Shown here: piece after piece, positions 6,026 to 18,102 of the stretch | Numbering within the stretch: the stretch's first letter is position 1 | How the letters are laid out: every line of letters starts with the position of its first letter | Assembly (NCBI GenBank): GCA_019245415.1 | Contig: JAFARO010000017.1 | Location: forward strand, 62,001 to 126,000 | Length of the DNA stretch: 64,000 nt | Reading direction: 5' to 3' | Origin: Alphaproteobacteria bacterium | GTDB lineage: Bacteria > Pseudomonadota > Alphaproteobacteria > Micropepsales > Micropepsaceae | Notes under the pieces: model-generated | What the model was told of the DNA's origin: nothing | Databases searched by the model: none | Seen by the model: the letters and a program-made list of their open reading frames with translations, nothing else | Position numbers and translations under genes: made by a program

Positions 6026-8193
6026 GGCCCTGTCCTCGCGAGCCTGAGAGCATTGAGGGTCACCAGAAGCGACGAGCTCGCCATCATCGCGGCAGCGATC
6101 AGCGGCGTCACCAGGCCAAACGCAGCCACGGGAATGGCAATCAGATTGTAGAGGCCGGCGAGAGCGAAGTTCTCGAGGACCAACACGCGCGCCTTACGCG
6201 CCACGCCGACGGCCTCGGCCACCTGAAAAAGCGCGTCACCGCGCAGGATCATGTCCGCGGCGAGCTGGCTGACACCGACAGCCGAGCCGGGGGCGATCGA
6301 CACATGCGCCTGCGCCAGCGCGCCAGCGTCGTTTATTCCGTCGCCGATCATCAGCACGCGATGCCCTTGCGCCTTGAGCGCGGCGATACGCGCCGCTTTT
6401 TCCGTCGGCGTGACCCTGGCCAGCCAATGCGCTATCCCGGCCTTCTTGGCCGACATGGCGGCTGGAGCCTCTGCATCCCCCGTCAGCATTTCGACGGCGA
6501 GGCCGCGTGACTCGAGGGCTCTCACCGTATCGGCAGAATCGGCGCGAAGGCGGTCTCCGAACGAGAAGCGGACAGGCGGATTGTCGCCGGTCCGGAACCA
6601 CAGCTCGCTGGCATGGGCGACCTCTCGTGCGCCGCACCAGGTGGCGTTGCCGAGCCGCTCTGTCACGCCGTCGCCTTTCGCTTCCAGGCCGCTTCCGGCT
6701 TCCTCGCGCACACCCGATGCGACGGGCCCGGTCCCGGCAGCTTTTGCCAGAGCGCGAGCGAGCGGATGCCGGCTGGCGCGCGCGAGTTTTGCTGCCGCTT
6801 CCAAAACGTCGCGGGGAATGTCGGCATCCACAAGCTCCGGTGTGCCGAGGGTGAGCGTGCCGGTCTTGTCGAAAATGGCGACATCGACCTGCGCAAGGCG
6901 CTCCAGTGCGTCGCCCGATTTCACGAAAACGCCGCGCTCGAACAAGCGGCCGGTCGCCACGGTCTGCACGGCGGGGACGGCGAGACCCAGGGCGCACGGA
7001 CAGGTGATGATGAGCACAGCAACGGCATTGGTCACGCTCGTAGCTAGGTCCGCGCCCATCGCCAGCCAAGCAGCGAGCACCGCCAGAGACGCGCTCGCAA
7101 CGAAAGGCACGTAGGCGCGCGCCGCGCGATCGGCGAGGCGGACATAGAGATTTCGCGTCTGCTGCCCGGCTTCGAGCAGGCGCGCGAGATCGGCGACCAG
7201 GGAACTCTCGACACGCGCCGTCGCTCGCAGCACGCAAGGGCGACCCATGATCACCGATCCGGCGCGCATCACGGCGCCCTTTGGTAGTGTCACCGGCACG
7301 CTTTCACCCGTGACAAGCGAAAGATCGGCATCGGTCGCGTCCTCGAGCACGCCGTCGACGGCCGTGCGCTCGCCGGCCGCCAGAAAGATGCGGTCGCCGG
7401 TGGCCAAGTCCGCCGCCGCCACGGTCTCCAGATTGCCGCTGAAATCGAAGCGACGCGACAGGATAGACTGCAGCGCCAGCAGATGGCGGGCGGCGCCCTG
7501 GGCATGATTGCGCAACGAGAAATCCAGATAGCGTCCGATAAGCAGCAGGAAGGTCAGCATGATCGCAGCGTCGAAATACGTGTGACTTGCGTGCGTCACG
7601 GTCTGGTACAGGCTGAGCCCCAGCGACAGCAGAATTGCCGCGCCGATCGGCACGTCCATGTTCGTTTGCCGTTTCAAGAGGCTCTTATATGCCGAGGCGA
7701 AGAACGGCATGGCGGCATACAGCGTCGCCGGAACCGACACCGCGGCGGCGAGCCAATAGAACAGATCGCGCGTCGCTGCCGTCATATCCGAGCCGCCGTA
7801 CCAAACCGCATCCGTCAGACCCATGACGAACACCGTGCCGAAGCCCGCGACGGCCAGCCGGCGCAACAAAGCGCGCCCTTCCATATGCGTGTCGTCCAAC
7901 GCTTCCGCGGCCCCAAACGGAAAGGCCTCGTAACCGAGCGATTTGACACGTTCGATGATCGTCCACGCCAGATCCGCGTGGCCATGCCAAGCGACGGATA
8001 GCTTGCCCGTGGAGAGATTGAGCCGCGCTTCGTGCACGCCGGCAAGCGCGGATACGCCGCGCTCAATCTTCGCGATGCAATTTGCGCAGCGGGCGCCGCG
8101 AACGGCTATCTCGACGCTCGCGCAATCGCCGCGGTGGCGAACATAGCGGGACAGGTCGGCGGCCGGGGCCGGCGCTGCCGCTAGCGCAGCCAC
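6022..8193 (-). CDS. ccoI: CcoI/FixI, copper-transporting P1B-type ATPase for cbb3 oxidase assembly
   Basis: About 723 aa from the GTG at 8193, which overlaps the end of ccoH by 13 nt. Starting farther upstream would add residues that are only a shadow of ccoH. An N-terminal heavy-metal domain carries GARCANC (Cys at about 36 and 39). Membrane helices follow. The Cu(+)-ATPase CPC motif lies in ITCPCALGLAVP (about 398), the phosphorylation site is DKTGTLTLG (about 439), and the hinge is GDGINDAGAL (about 616). It exports Cu(I) across the inner membrane for insertion into the CuB site of the oxidase. A fragment resembling part of this gene occurs again at 14083-14403. Confidence 0.95.
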   Translation of the reverse strand: MAALAAAPAPAADLSRYVRHRGDCASVEIAVRGARCANCIAKIERGVSALAGVHEARLNLSTGKLSVAWHGHADLAWTIIERVKSLGYEAFPFGAAEALDDTHMEGRALLRRLAVAGFGTVFVMGLTDAVWYGGSDMTAATRDLFYWLAAAVSVPATLYAAMPFFASAYKSLLKRQTNMDVPIGAAILLSLGLSLYQTVTHASHTYFDAAIMLTFLLLIGRYLDFSLRNHAQGAARHLLALQSILSRRFDFSGNLETVAAADLATGDRIFLAAGERTAVDGVLEDATDADLSLVTGESVPVTLPKGAVMRAGSVIMGRPCVLRATARVESSLVADLARLLEAGQQTRNLYVRLADRAARAYVPFVASASLAVLAAWLAMGADLATSVTNAVAVLIITCPCALGLAVPAVQTVATGRLFERGVFVKSGDALERLAQVDVAIFDKTGTLTLGTPELVDADIPRDVLEAAAKLARASRHPLARALAKAAGTGPVASGVREEAGSGLEAKGDGVTERLGNATWCGAREVAHASELWFRTGDNPPVRFSFGDRLRADSADTVRALESRGLAVEMLTGDAEAPAAMSAKKAGIAHWLARVTPTEKAARIAALKAQGHRVLMIGDGINDAGALAQAHVSIAPGSAVGVSQLAADMILRGDALFQVAEAVGVARKARVLVLENFALAGLYNLIAIPVAAFGLVTPLIAAAMMASSSLLVTLNALRLARTGP

Positions 8194-8654
8194 AGTCGTT
8201 CGCTCGCTTCGAAGGGAGGCCCGCCAGCCGGCGTCGAGACGACGACATCCCAGGCACCTCCGCTCACGCCCGAAAGCTGTGCCACATATTCGCCCTTGCG
8301 ACGCTCGACCAGCTTCAGCGAATGGTCGCGCGTTTCGTCTGCGGGGTGCCGCAATTCCACGTCGAGTTCCGCCACAGATTGTGGGCCGCCCGCCCGATCG
8401 CGCAGCGTCACGACCAGCCGGACCGCTCCCGAGGCCAGGCGCCGCGCCTCGATGTGCGACACCCAGCCGAGCTTGGCCTGCGCAGCACGCCGATCGAGCG
8501 TGCGGTTGTACCCCACACCTTGCAGGTAAGGCTTCTGCTCGTCTTCGCCGCGATAGGTCGACACCGACGCCCATATGAAACCGGCATTGACCGACACGAT
8601 CACACCAAAGAAGGCGGCGAGCCAGAGCAGGATTGCGCGCCCTGTCAGCGTCAT
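8181..8654 (-). CDS. ccoH: CcoH/FixH family protein
   Basis: 157 aa. One N-terminal membrane helix (AILLWLAAFFGVIVSVNAGF) is followed by a periplasmic FixH domain containing the family's VGYNRTLDRRAAQ segment and a beta-rich end with GAWDVVV. FixH/CcoH assists assembly of the cbb3 oxidase. The start overlaps the ccoG stop (ATGA), and the end overlaps ccoI. Confidence 0.93.
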   Translation of the reverse strand: MTLTGRAILLWLAAFFGVIVSVNAGFIWASVSTYRGEDEQKPYLQGVGYNRTLDRRAAQAKLGWVSHIEARRLASGAVRLVVTLRDRAGGPQSVAELDVELRHPADETRDHSLKLVERRKGEYVAQLSGVSGGAWDVVVSTPAGGPPFEASERLWLR

Positions 8655-10150
8655 GAGCCGCCTCCTGAGACGAAGACCGAGGCAGTTTCGCGTCGTTCCG
8701 CACCGGTACTCAGCGCGAAAGCTATCGGCTGCGAGGGAGCCGTCAGACCGCCCCTTGCCACGGTGACAAGCACACGCAATGAACGCACCTTGTCGGCGGC
8801 CACCGTAAGCCGCACCGGCGGCGCGACCGGGCCTAGGCCGATCACGGTGACGGCCCGCGTCCGAACGCCCGAAAGCGAAAGCGAGAACACACGGGTCTCA
8901 TCCGCACGGTTCATCAGCTTGAGCGTGTAGGCATTGCGCACCGCGCCGTCGGCCAATGTGACGAAATCGGGGTTGCGATCGCGCAGGACATCGAGCTCGA
9001 TCGTGTGCCGTGTGCCCAGGCCGAGCCCCATTGCGCCGCTCACGACCAGCATCACCGCCGCATAGAGCACGGTTCGCGGCCGGGCGAACCTGAACCGGGC
9101 ACGCTGTCCGGTCAGCCGCCGCTGAACATTCGCCCCGGTGTCGTAAGCGATCAGCCCTCTGGCGAGTCCCACCTTGTCCATGACGTCGTCGCACGCGTCG
9201 ATGCACAGGCCGCAATTGATGCATTCGAGCTGCAAGCCGTCGCGAATATCAATGCCCATCGGACACGCTGCGATGCATTGCCGGCAATCGATGCAAGCGC
9301 CGCGACCTTCCCAGCTTTGCCCCTTCCGGTGCGGGCCGCGTGGCTCGCCGCGATCCAGGCGATAGGTAACGGCGAGCGCCTCTTCATCTGTCATCGCGCC
9401 TTGGATGCGCGGCCAGGGGCACATATAGGTGCAGACCTGTTCGCGCATCAGGCCGCCGAGCGAGTAGGTCGTCAAGGTCAGCAAGGCGATCGCCCCGTAG
9501 GCAGCCATCGACGCATTGCCCGAGATCAGATCTCGAGCAAGCGCCGGCGCATCCGCGAAATAGAAGATCCAGGCGCCCCCCGTCACGACGGCGATCAAGA
9601 GCCAAATGACGTGCTTGGCAACGCGCTTGGCGGCTTTGCGCGCGGTCCATGCTTCCGCCGCGAGGCGGATGCGCGCACCACGGTCGCCCTCGATGAAATT
9701 CTCGACATAGATGAAGAGATCGGTCCACACCGTCTGCGGACACGCGTAGCCGCACCACAGCCGCCCGAACAACGCGGTGACCAGGAACAGGCCAACTGCG
9801 GCCAGGATCAACAGGCCGGTGATGTAGTAGACTTCCTGGGGCCAGATCTCGATGAAGAAAAAGTAGAAGCGCTCATGCGCGAGATCGACCAGCACCGCCT
9901 GGTTCGGTGCGGACGGCCCGCGGTCCCAGCGAGTCCAGGGCACCAGATAATAGATGGCGAGCGTCACAGCCATCACCGCCCACTTGATCTTGCGGTATGT
10001 GCCGTGGACGAGCTTCGGATGGATCGGAACGCGCGACTTGTAGAACTTGCGGTTGGCCGCGCTGTTGCTGGCTTCGGCGTCGGAACGTTCGACGTCAGGC
10101 CCCGCCATCGACGGCCGTGCATCGCGCGAAATGACGGTATGCATCGTCAC
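8651..10150 (-). CDS. ccoG: CcoG/FixG (RdxA), iron-sulfur accessory protein for cbb3 oxidase
   Basis: 499 aa. Several membrane helices, including the conserved WCGYACPQTVW and MREQVCTYMCPWPRIQ segments with paired cysteines, precede two 4Fe-4S ferredoxin motifs: CIDCRQCIAACPMG and CINCGLCIDACDDVMD (about residues 280-325). A beta-rich FixG C-terminal domain follows. CcoG is a membrane-bound cupric reductase needed for cbb3 assembly. It begins 8 bp after ccoP and is chained to ccoH by ATGA. Confidence 0.96.
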   Translation of the reverse strand: MTMHTVISRDARPSMAGPDVERSDAEASNSAANRKFYKSRVPIHPKLVHGTYRKIKWAVMAVTLAIYYLVPWTRWDRGPSAPNQAVLVDLAHERFYFFFIEIWPQEVYYITGLLILAAVGLFLVTALFGRLWCGYACPQTVWTDLFIYVENFIEGDRGARIRLAAEAWTARKAAKRVAKHVIWLLIAVVTGGAWIFYFADAPALARDLISGNASMAAYGAIALLTLTTYSLGGLMREQVCTYMCPWPRIQGAMTDEEALAVTYRLDRGEPRGPHRKGQSWEGRGACIDCRQCIAACPMGIDIRDGLQLECINCGLCIDACDDVMDKVGLARGLIAYDTGANVQRRLTGQRARFRFARPRTVLYAAVMLVVSGAMGLGLGTRHTIELDVLRDRNPDFVTLADGAVRNAYTLKLMNRADETRVFSLSLSGVRTRAVTVIGLGPVAPPVRLTVAADKVRSLRVLVTVARGGLTAPSQPIAFALSTGAERRETASVFVSGGGS

Positions 10151-10158
10151 GCGCGCCT

Positions 10159-11028
10159 CTATTCCCCGCCGCCAAGGCTGTGGACATAGACGGCAAGCGA
10201 CTTAATCGTTTCGGGCGTCAACCGTCCCTGCCAGGTGGGCATGACGCCGCCGTGGCCGTTCCAGATCTGATCGTGGATATCCTCGCGCGACGATCCGTAG
10301 AGCCAGTCGTTGTCGGTCAGGTTCGGCGCGCCGACCTTGCGGTCGCCGGCCCCCAGAGCGCCATGGCACTGCGCGCAATTGTCCGCGAACAGCTTCGTCG
10401 CGCGGCGAACGGCGGCGCCGTCCGCCGGCCGCTGCGACAGGTGGACAACGAACTCGGTCAGATCGTCGACCTGCTCGGGCTTGAGGATGCCGTCGCGTCC
10501 GAAGGCCGGCATCTCGGACTGGCGCGTGTCGGGGCTGGTCGAGCGCACGCCGACGGTGATCGTGTGCTGGATATCCTCGAGCTTGCCGCCCCAGAGCCAC
10601 GCGTCATCGTTCAGGTTCGGATAGCCATGCGCGCCCTGGCCGCCCGAACCATGGCACGGCACGCAATTGTCGCCGAACGCCGTTCTGCCTTCCGCCATCG
10701 CGAACTGGAGAAGATCGGGATCGGATTGGATTTGCGCGAGGCTCGCCTTGGTAAGTGCACGCTCTTTCGCGGCCCGCGCCGTCTGGAGTGCCCGGACGTT
10801 CGCCATGACCTCGTCGCGCTGCGAATGATCGAGGAGACCATGGGTGTAGCCGCTCAATGTCGGCCACGCCGGCATGACGACCCAATAGCCGGCCGCCCAC
10901 ACGATCGTGGCGTAGAAGATGCCGAGCCACCAGCGCGGCATCGGCGTGTCGAGTTCCTTGATGCCGTCCCATTCATGCCCGGTGGTCTCGGTGCCGGAAA
11001 CGCCGTCGATCTCGCGCCTCTCAGACAT
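10159..11028 (-). CDS. ccoP: CcoP, dihaem cytochrome c subunit of cbb3 oxidase
   Basis: 289 aa from the ATG at 11028. One membrane helix near residues 33-52 (WWLGIFYATIVWAAGYWVV) anchors two class I cytochrome c domains with haem motifs CVPCH (122-126) and CAQCH (218-222). Distal Met ligands are expected in the EMPAFG and VMPTWQ segments. CcoP passes electrons from cytochrome c to CcoO. It overlaps ccoQ by 8 nt. Confidence 0.96.
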   Translation of the reverse strand: MSERREIDGVSGTETTGHEWDGIKELDTPMPRWWLGIFYATIVWAAGYWVVMPAWPTLSGYTHGLLDHSQRDEVMANVRALQTARAAKERALTKASLAQIQSDPDLLQFAMAEGRTAFGDNCVPCHGSGGQGAHGYPNLNDDAWLWGGKLEDIQHTITVGVRSTSPDTRQSEMPAFGRDGILKPEQVDDLTEFVVHLSQRPADGAAVRRATKLFADNCAQCHGALGAGDRKVGAPNLTDNDWLYGSSREDIHDQIWNGHGGVMPTWQGRLTPETIKSLAVYVHSLGGGE

Positions 11029-11188
11029 CCTCGACGTCCTTGAGCGGGATGTACGCCGCCCGCACGAAACCTTCGCGATTCGCGGGCCAGAGCGCGTAGA
11101 CGAAAGCCACCGCAAACATGACGATGAAATAGACCGCACCCCAGCTTTGTGCGAAGGCCAGCACGTCCTCGTACGCCCAGCGTTCCAT
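11021..11188 (-). CDS. ccoQ: CcoQ, small subunit of cbb3 oxidase
   Basis: 55 aa from the ATG at 11188. A single membrane helix (WGAVYFIVMFAVAFVYALWP) is followed by the short cytoplasmic tail typical of CcoQ, here ending in AYIPLKDVEDV. It lies between ccoO (4-bp gap) and ccoP (8-nt overlap), the canonical place. CcoQ stabilises the core complex. Confidence 0.93.
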   Translation of the reverse strand: MERWAYEDVLAFAQSWGAVYFIVMFAVAFVYALWPANREGFVRAAYIPLKDVEDV

Positions 11189-11192
11189 GTCG

Positions 11193-11921
11193 CTATCTCC
11201 GGTTTTCGCGCGCGTCGGGATGGTAGGTCTTGAAATCGACCAGTGTGCCTAGCATCTGCAGATAGGCGATCAGCGCGTCGGATTCGGTAATCTGCTTGGG
11301 ATTGCCGTCGAAGTCGCGCGCCTGGACCTTCGGATAGCGCTTCTCCAATGCGTCGAGGCCATCGCCGTTCGGATCGGCTTGGGCCTCGAGATCGGAAGGG
11401 GCATTGACGATATCGTCGTCGGAATATGGCACGCCGACCGCGCGGTTTGCCTTCATCTCGTCCTTGATGTCGCGATAGTCCAGCGGCGTCTGCTCCAGAA
11501 ATTTGTACGGCGGCATGACGGATTCCGGGACGACCGAGCGCGGGTCGGCTAGGTGCGCGCGCTGCCATTCGTCGGAATACTTGCCGCCCACGCGCGCCAG
11601 ATCGGGTCCGGTGCGCTCCGAGCCCCATTGAAAGGGATGGTCGTACATGCTCTCAGCGGCAAGACTGTAGTGGCCGTAGCGTTCAACCTCGTCGCGCAGC
11701 GAGCGCACCATCTGGCTATGGCAGACATAGCAGCCCTCGCGCACATAAATGTCCCTGCCCTTGAGCTCAAGCGGGGTATAGGGCCGCATGCCCTGCACTT
11801 TCTCGACGGTGCCGTTGACCCAGAACAACGGCGCGATCTCGACGGCGCCACCGATGGCGACCACAACCAGGATGCCGACGAGCAGCAGGATGGAGTTGCG
11901 CTCCAGGATTTCGTGCTTCAT
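11193..11921 (-). CDS. ccoO: CcoO, monohaem cytochrome c subunit of cbb3 oxidase
   Basis: 242 aa starting at MKHEILERN (ATG 11921), the usual CcoO start. The N-terminal membrane anchor is [19 protein letters not shown]. The haem site is [11 protein letters not shown] (Cys 64, Cys 67, His 68), and a distal VMPPYKFL Met follows. The ATG shares one base with the ccoN stop (TGATG), so translation is coupled. Confidence 0.97.
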   Translation of the reverse strand: MKHEILERNSILLLVGILVVVAIGGAVEIAPLFWVNGTVEKVQGMRPYTPLELKGRDIYVREGCYVCHSQMVRSLRDEVERYGHYSLAAESMYDHPFQWGSERTGPDLARVGGKYSDEWQRAHLADPRSVVPESVMPPYKFLEQTPLDYRDIKDEMKANRAVGVPYSDDDIVNAPSDLEAQADPNGDGLDALEKRYPKVQARDFDGNPKQITESDALIAYLQMLGTLVDFKTYHPDARENRR

Positions 11922-13567
11922 CACACCACCTCCGCCGCCAGGGCCGAAGCCGGTATTTCGGACGAGAGCGCCAACGGCGCGCGCACGGTGCGCCACAGAT
12001 TGTAGGCCATGACGAGCGCGCCCAGCAGATAGAGCGCGCCGCCAAGCGCGCGAATGATGTAGTAGGGGTGCATCGCCTGCACCGATTCGACGAACGAGTA
12101 CTCCAGGAAACCGTAGTCGTTATAGGCACGCCACATCAGGCCCTGCATGATGCCTGCGACCCAAAGGGCGGTGATGTAGAGAACGATGCCCAGCGTCGAG
12201 ATCCAGAAGTGCCATTCGACCAGAGCATTGGAATAAAGACCTTTCTTCTTCCACAGCCAGGGCACCAGGCAATAGAGAGCACCGAAGCTGACATAGCCCA
12301 CCCAGCCGAGCGCGCCGGAATGAACGTGGCCGACTGTCCAGTTGGTGTAGTGCGACAGGGCGTTTACGGTCTTGATCGACATGACCGGCCCTTCGAACGT
12401 CGCCATTCCGTAGAATGCGACCGAGACCACGAGCATTCTCATGACAGGGTCGGTGCGCAGCTTGTCCCACGCGCCCGACAGGGTCATGAGCCCGTTGATC
12501 ATCCCGCCCCAGCTCGGCATCCACAGAATGATCGAGAAGGTCATGCCGAGCGTCTGAGCCCACTCCGGTAGCGCGGTGTAGAGAAGATGGTGTGGGCCCG
12601 CCCAGATATAGATAAAGATCAGCGTCCAGAAATGGACGATCGAGAGGCGATAGGAATAGATTGGCCGTTCGGCGCGCTTTGGGATGAAATAATACATGAT
12701 CCCAAGGAAGCCGGCGGTGAGGAAGAAACCGACAGCATTGTGGCCGTACCACCATTGGATCAGCGCATCCTGCACGCCGGAGAACAGAGAATAGCTCTTG
12801 CTGCTGAGCAGCGACACCGGCACCGCCAGATTGTTGACGACGTGCAGCAGCGCAATGGTGACGATGAAGGCGAGGAAGAACCAATTCGCGACGTAGATAT
12901 GAGGTTCTTTTCGCTTCCAGATCGCGCCCAGAAATGTGACGAGATAACAGACCCATACCAACGTCAGCCAAAGATCGGCATACCATTCCGGTTCGGCATA
13001 CTCGCGGCTTTGCGTGATCCCTAGGAGGTATCCCGTGCCAGCGAGCACGATGAAGGTGTTGTAGCCCCAGAACACGAACCAAGGCAGCGAACCGCCGAAC
13101 AGCCGCGCCTTGCAAGTGCGCTGGACGACGTAGAACGAAGTCGCGATCAGCACGTTCCCGCCGAACGCAAAGATGACGGCGGAGGTGTGAAGCGGCCGCA
13201 TCCGGCCGAAGTTCGTCCACGGCAGATCGGGGAAATAGAACAGGTTCGGGAAGGCAAGCTGGAGCGCGATGATGAGGCCCACGAGCATGCCGGCGATACC
13301 CCAGAACATCGAAGCGATCACGCCAGCCTTGACGACGTCGTTCGCATAGCCGCCGCGTTCGTCCTTGGGCGGGCCATCGGCATAGGTGGCCAGATACCAC
13401 GCGCCGATCGCGAGCATGCAGCCGGCAAAGGTCCACCCCTGCACGACCATGCGCGGATCCAGCGAGCGAGCGGCCTCGACGATGCCGGCGAAGAAGCCCA
13501 GCGCAAGCAATGTCGGGATGAGCGCTAGGTCGAGCCGCAGCGGACTTTCAGACGTGGCGGACTGCAT
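11921..13567 (-). CDS. ccoN: CcoN, catalytic subunit I of cbb3-type cytochrome c oxidase
   Basis: 548 aa from the ATG at 13567, with GGAACGG just upstream. An ATG at 13630 would add 21 basic residues and is less likely. It has about 12 membrane helices. Haem and CuB ligand segments are visible: [12 protein letters not shown] (low-spin haem His), [13 protein letters not shown] (CuB His), [13 protein letters not shown] (two CuB His) and [15 protein letters not shown] (haem His pair). The enzyme reduces O2 with high affinity and pumps protons at low oxygen. It is the first gene of the ccoNOQP-ccoGHIS operon, with a FixK box about 170 bp upstream. Confidence 0.97.
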   Translation of the reverse strand: MQSATSESPLRLDLALIPTLLALGFFAGIVEAARSLDPRMVVQGWTFAGCMLAIGAWYLATYADGPPKDERGGYANDVVKAGVIASMFWGIAGMLVGLIIALQLAFPNLFYFPDLPWTNFGRMRPLHTSAVIFAFGGNVLIATSFYVVQRTCKARLFGGSLPWFVFWGYNTFIVLAGTGYLLGITQSREYAEPEWYADLWLTLVWVCYLVTFLGAIWKRKEPHIYVANWFFLAFIVTIALLHVVNNLAVPVSLLSSKSYSLFSGVQDALIQWWYGHNAVGFFLTAGFLGIMYYFIPKRAERPIYSYRLSIVHFWTLIFIYIWAGPHHLLYTALPEWAQTLGMTFSIILWMPSWGGMINGLMTLSGAWDKLRTDPVMRMLVVSVAFYGMATFEGPVMSIKTVNALSHYTNWTVGHVHSGALGWVGYVSFGALYCLVPWLWKKKGLYSNALVEWHFWISTLGIVLYITALWVAGIMQGLMWRAYNDYGFLEYSFVESVQAMHPYYIIRALGGALYLLGALVMAYNLWRTVRAPLALSSEIPASALAAEVV

Positions 13568-13736
13568 CGAGCCGTTCCGTTGACGAAGACGGCTGTCGCG
13601 ACGCCGCGGGGCCGGGATTATCCTTTGCAAGGCGCGCTGCGGCGCAGAAAGCCGTCCAGCCGCGTGACGTTGCTGCGGTCATGATGAACCCGTTCCGATC
13701 CCATGGGGACTATGGCCAATCCCTTGGTCGGCAAAA

Positions 13737-13750
13737 TTGATCCCGATCAA
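13737..13750 (-). promoter_or_regulatory. FixK/FNR-type box for the cco operon
   Basis: TTGATCCCGATCAA is a perfect TTGAT-N4-ATCAA palindrome in the ccoN upstream region. If a class II site (centred near -41.5), transcription leftward would begin near 13702, leaving a leader of about 135 nt before the ccoN ATG. fixK, encoded at 21527, is the obvious candidate to bind it. Confidence 0.85.
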
Positions 13751-13796
13751 TAGTTGCTGACCTACGCATGGCCTCAGCGATCGCGGACATCACATC

Positions 13797-13810
13797 TTGA
13801 TCTGCGTCAA
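13797..13810 (+). promoter_or_regulatory. Second FixK/FNR-type box, 60 bp from the first
   Basis: TTGATCTGCGTCAA fits TTGAT-N4-GTCAA, a common FixK/FNR box. Its centre lies exactly 60 bp from the centre of the box at 13737. In class II geometry it would drive rightward transcription from about 13845, just ahead of the small gene at 13866. It could also act as an upstream second site for ccoN. Confidence 0.75.
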
Positions 13811-13865
13811 GGAAGGCGAGGGCTTTCGTCGATCTTGTCTGCACGGCCCCGACAAGTCTGCCTCG

Positions 13866-14117
13866 ATGCCGTGCTGCACCCTCATCGCATTGCTCCTGAG
13901 CCAGCCCGCTTTGGCATTTGGCGCTATGAAGACGCGGCTGTTCGGAGCACGCACCCGTGGAACGAACCGAGTGTTTGGCCAGCGTCTGGGTGCCGCTGCG
14001 TGCCTAGTCGGAGCGGAGATCATCATCTTCGCGACGGGACTGCTGCTATGGGATTCCCCGTCGCGGACTGAGAACCTCGGAGCCGCGCTCGGCCATATCT
14101 GCCGATTCGGGCCGTGA
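13866..14117 (+). CDS. Small predicted membrane protein divergent from ccoN
   Basis: 83 aa from the ATG at 13866, about 55 bp after a FixK-type box. The first 16 residues (MPCCTLIALLLSQPALAF) look like a signal peptide or membrane helix, and a second hydrophobic stretch (AACLVGAEIIIFATGLLLW) follows at about 47-65. No good ribosome-binding site is visible and I recognise no family. Its end overlaps the ATPase fragment that begins near 14083, so its C-terminus may be abnormal. Confidence 0.4.
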   Translation: MPCCTLIALLLSQPALAFGAMKTRLFGARTRGTNRVFGQRLGAAACLVGAEIIIFATGLLLWDSPSRTENLGAALGHICRFGP

Positions 14118-14403
14118 CAAGGCTCTTGAAGCGTGCGGGACCGCCGTCGAGATGCTCACAGGGGATGCGCATGACCCTGCAGCAGCATTGGCGAAGGCGG
14201 CGAAAATCTCGCACTGGCAGGCCTGGGTCGCGCCGATGGACATAGCAGCACGTGTCGCGGCGCTGAGGGCGCAAGGCCACCGCGTGCCGATGATTATCGA
14301 ACAGCCCCGATACATGAAGTTGATGAGCCGTACCGCGGCGGAGCTCGAGGAGCTCGCTGCACCGATCGAATGCACGGCCGACGGCACGACGGCATCTATG
14401 TAG
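14083..14403 (+). pseudogene. Fragment of a CcoI-like copper P-type ATPase
   Basis: The plus-strand frame reads SADSGRDKALEACG, then AVEMLTGDAHDPAAALAKAA and VAALRAQGHRVPMI, which lines up with the CcoI region SADTVRALESRG / AVEMLTGDAEAPAAMSAKKA / IAALKAQGHRVLMI. At the point where the GDGxND hinge should follow, the sequence becomes unrelated (IEQPRYMKLM) and stops at 14403. The phosphorylation domain, CPC helix and C-terminal helices are absent, so this is a remnant, apparently of a diverged second fixI rather than a recent copy. Confidence 0.75.
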
Positions 14404-14470
14404 AACTGCGTATATGCGTTGCGCGTGAGCGACGATAAGTTCACGCGACATCGACTATCGGGCCGACGCT

Positions 14471-14839
14471 GTGGCCGAACAACGCAAAAAAAGCGTCCAT
14501 ATCGCCGATCGCGACGAGGCTGTGCGCGAGTCGCTGCGCGCTTTCCTCGAGACCTGCGGCTACAGCGTCCAGACTTATGCTTCCAGCGAAGATTATCTGC
14601 GCCGCGCCGACACGGAGAGTGCGGACTGCCTCCTTCTTGATCTGCGAGTGTCCGGCAGGGGAGGGATCGAACTCTTGGAGCAACTTCGGACGCGTGGCGT
14701 TTCGACGCCCGCAATCATCCTCTCCACAAATGGCTCGCGGATGAACGCTCGGATGCAGAGAGCGGGCGTGCTGAAGGTCCTGGTCAAGCCAGTCACGGGC
14801 GAGGACCTTTTGCATTGGATCGAGAAGGCCTGCGGCTGA
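14471..14839 (+). CDS. Single-domain response regulator (FixJ-like receiver)
   Basis: 122 aa from a GTG at 14471. One receiver domain with no output domain: phospho-acceptor Asp in CLLLDLRVSG, Lys in VLVKPVTG, and Ser/Thr in IILSTNG. In the acidic pocket the usual D-D reads D-R-D-E (IADRDEAVRESL), so one metal-binding acid is replaced by Arg; binding of Mg2+ may be changed. The sequence is closest to FixJ/FixJ-like receivers. Stand-alone receivers usually shuttle phosphate or act as phosphate sinks. Its partner is unknown; the hybrid kinase at 15205 is nearby. Confidence 0.8.
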   Translation: MAEQRKKSVHIADRDEAVRESLRAFLETCGYSVQTYASSEDYLRRADTESADCLLLDLRVSGRGGIELLEQLRTRGVSTPAIILSTNGSRMNARMQRAGVLKVLVKPVTGEDLLHWIEKACG

Positions 14840-14965
14840 GTCGCGCTTTTGGGTACGTACATCTCCCGATGCAGGTGGCGCCGGAATTTAACACACCGTA
14901 GAGCCATCGCGCCCAAGCTGTTGCCGCACGACCCACGTGTCAGGGGCCGGGCTGGGAGTGGTGGA

Positions 14966-15199
14966 ATGAAAAGACTTCCGGTGTGCGTTTTCGCGTTCAC
15001 CCTTCCGGCGCTTTGCGTTCTGCCGGGAGCGGTGAACGCGGCACCGCCCTTCCTCATCGACGATCCCGGACCCACTCTTGACTCCGAAGGCACATTCGGC
15101 CGGGGCTTCGACGGCACCGCGTTCGGGGTGGAGCCCAGCGGCTTGAGCCTGAGCTACGGTTCCTCCACCCACTATCTTGCGCTGCAGCGCATGATTTGA
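14966..15199 (+). pseudogene. Truncated secreted/outer-membrane protein (N-terminus only)
   Basis: 77 codons. A clear signal peptide (MKRLPVCVFAFTLPALCVLP...NAA) is followed by [17 protein letters not shown]. The PPFL-x-DDP start is typical of a family of outer-membrane proteins related to phenol-degradation 'MetA-pathway' porins, whose mature part is several hundred residues. Here the homology is lost within about 25 residues and the frame stops at 15199, next to the hybrid kinase start. It looks like a gene truncated by deletion. Confidence 0.5.
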
Positions 15200-15204
15200 C
15201 GGAT

Positions 15205-17997
<2,793 letters not shown>

Positions 17998-18102
17998 GCC
18001 GATAGACAATGCAGCGCATACTCAAACCCGAGCTCAGGATCGCGGCTTCGCACGCCTTGACAGCGTGATCATGACATTGCCGGCCTTTATCTCACCGTCA
18101 AT

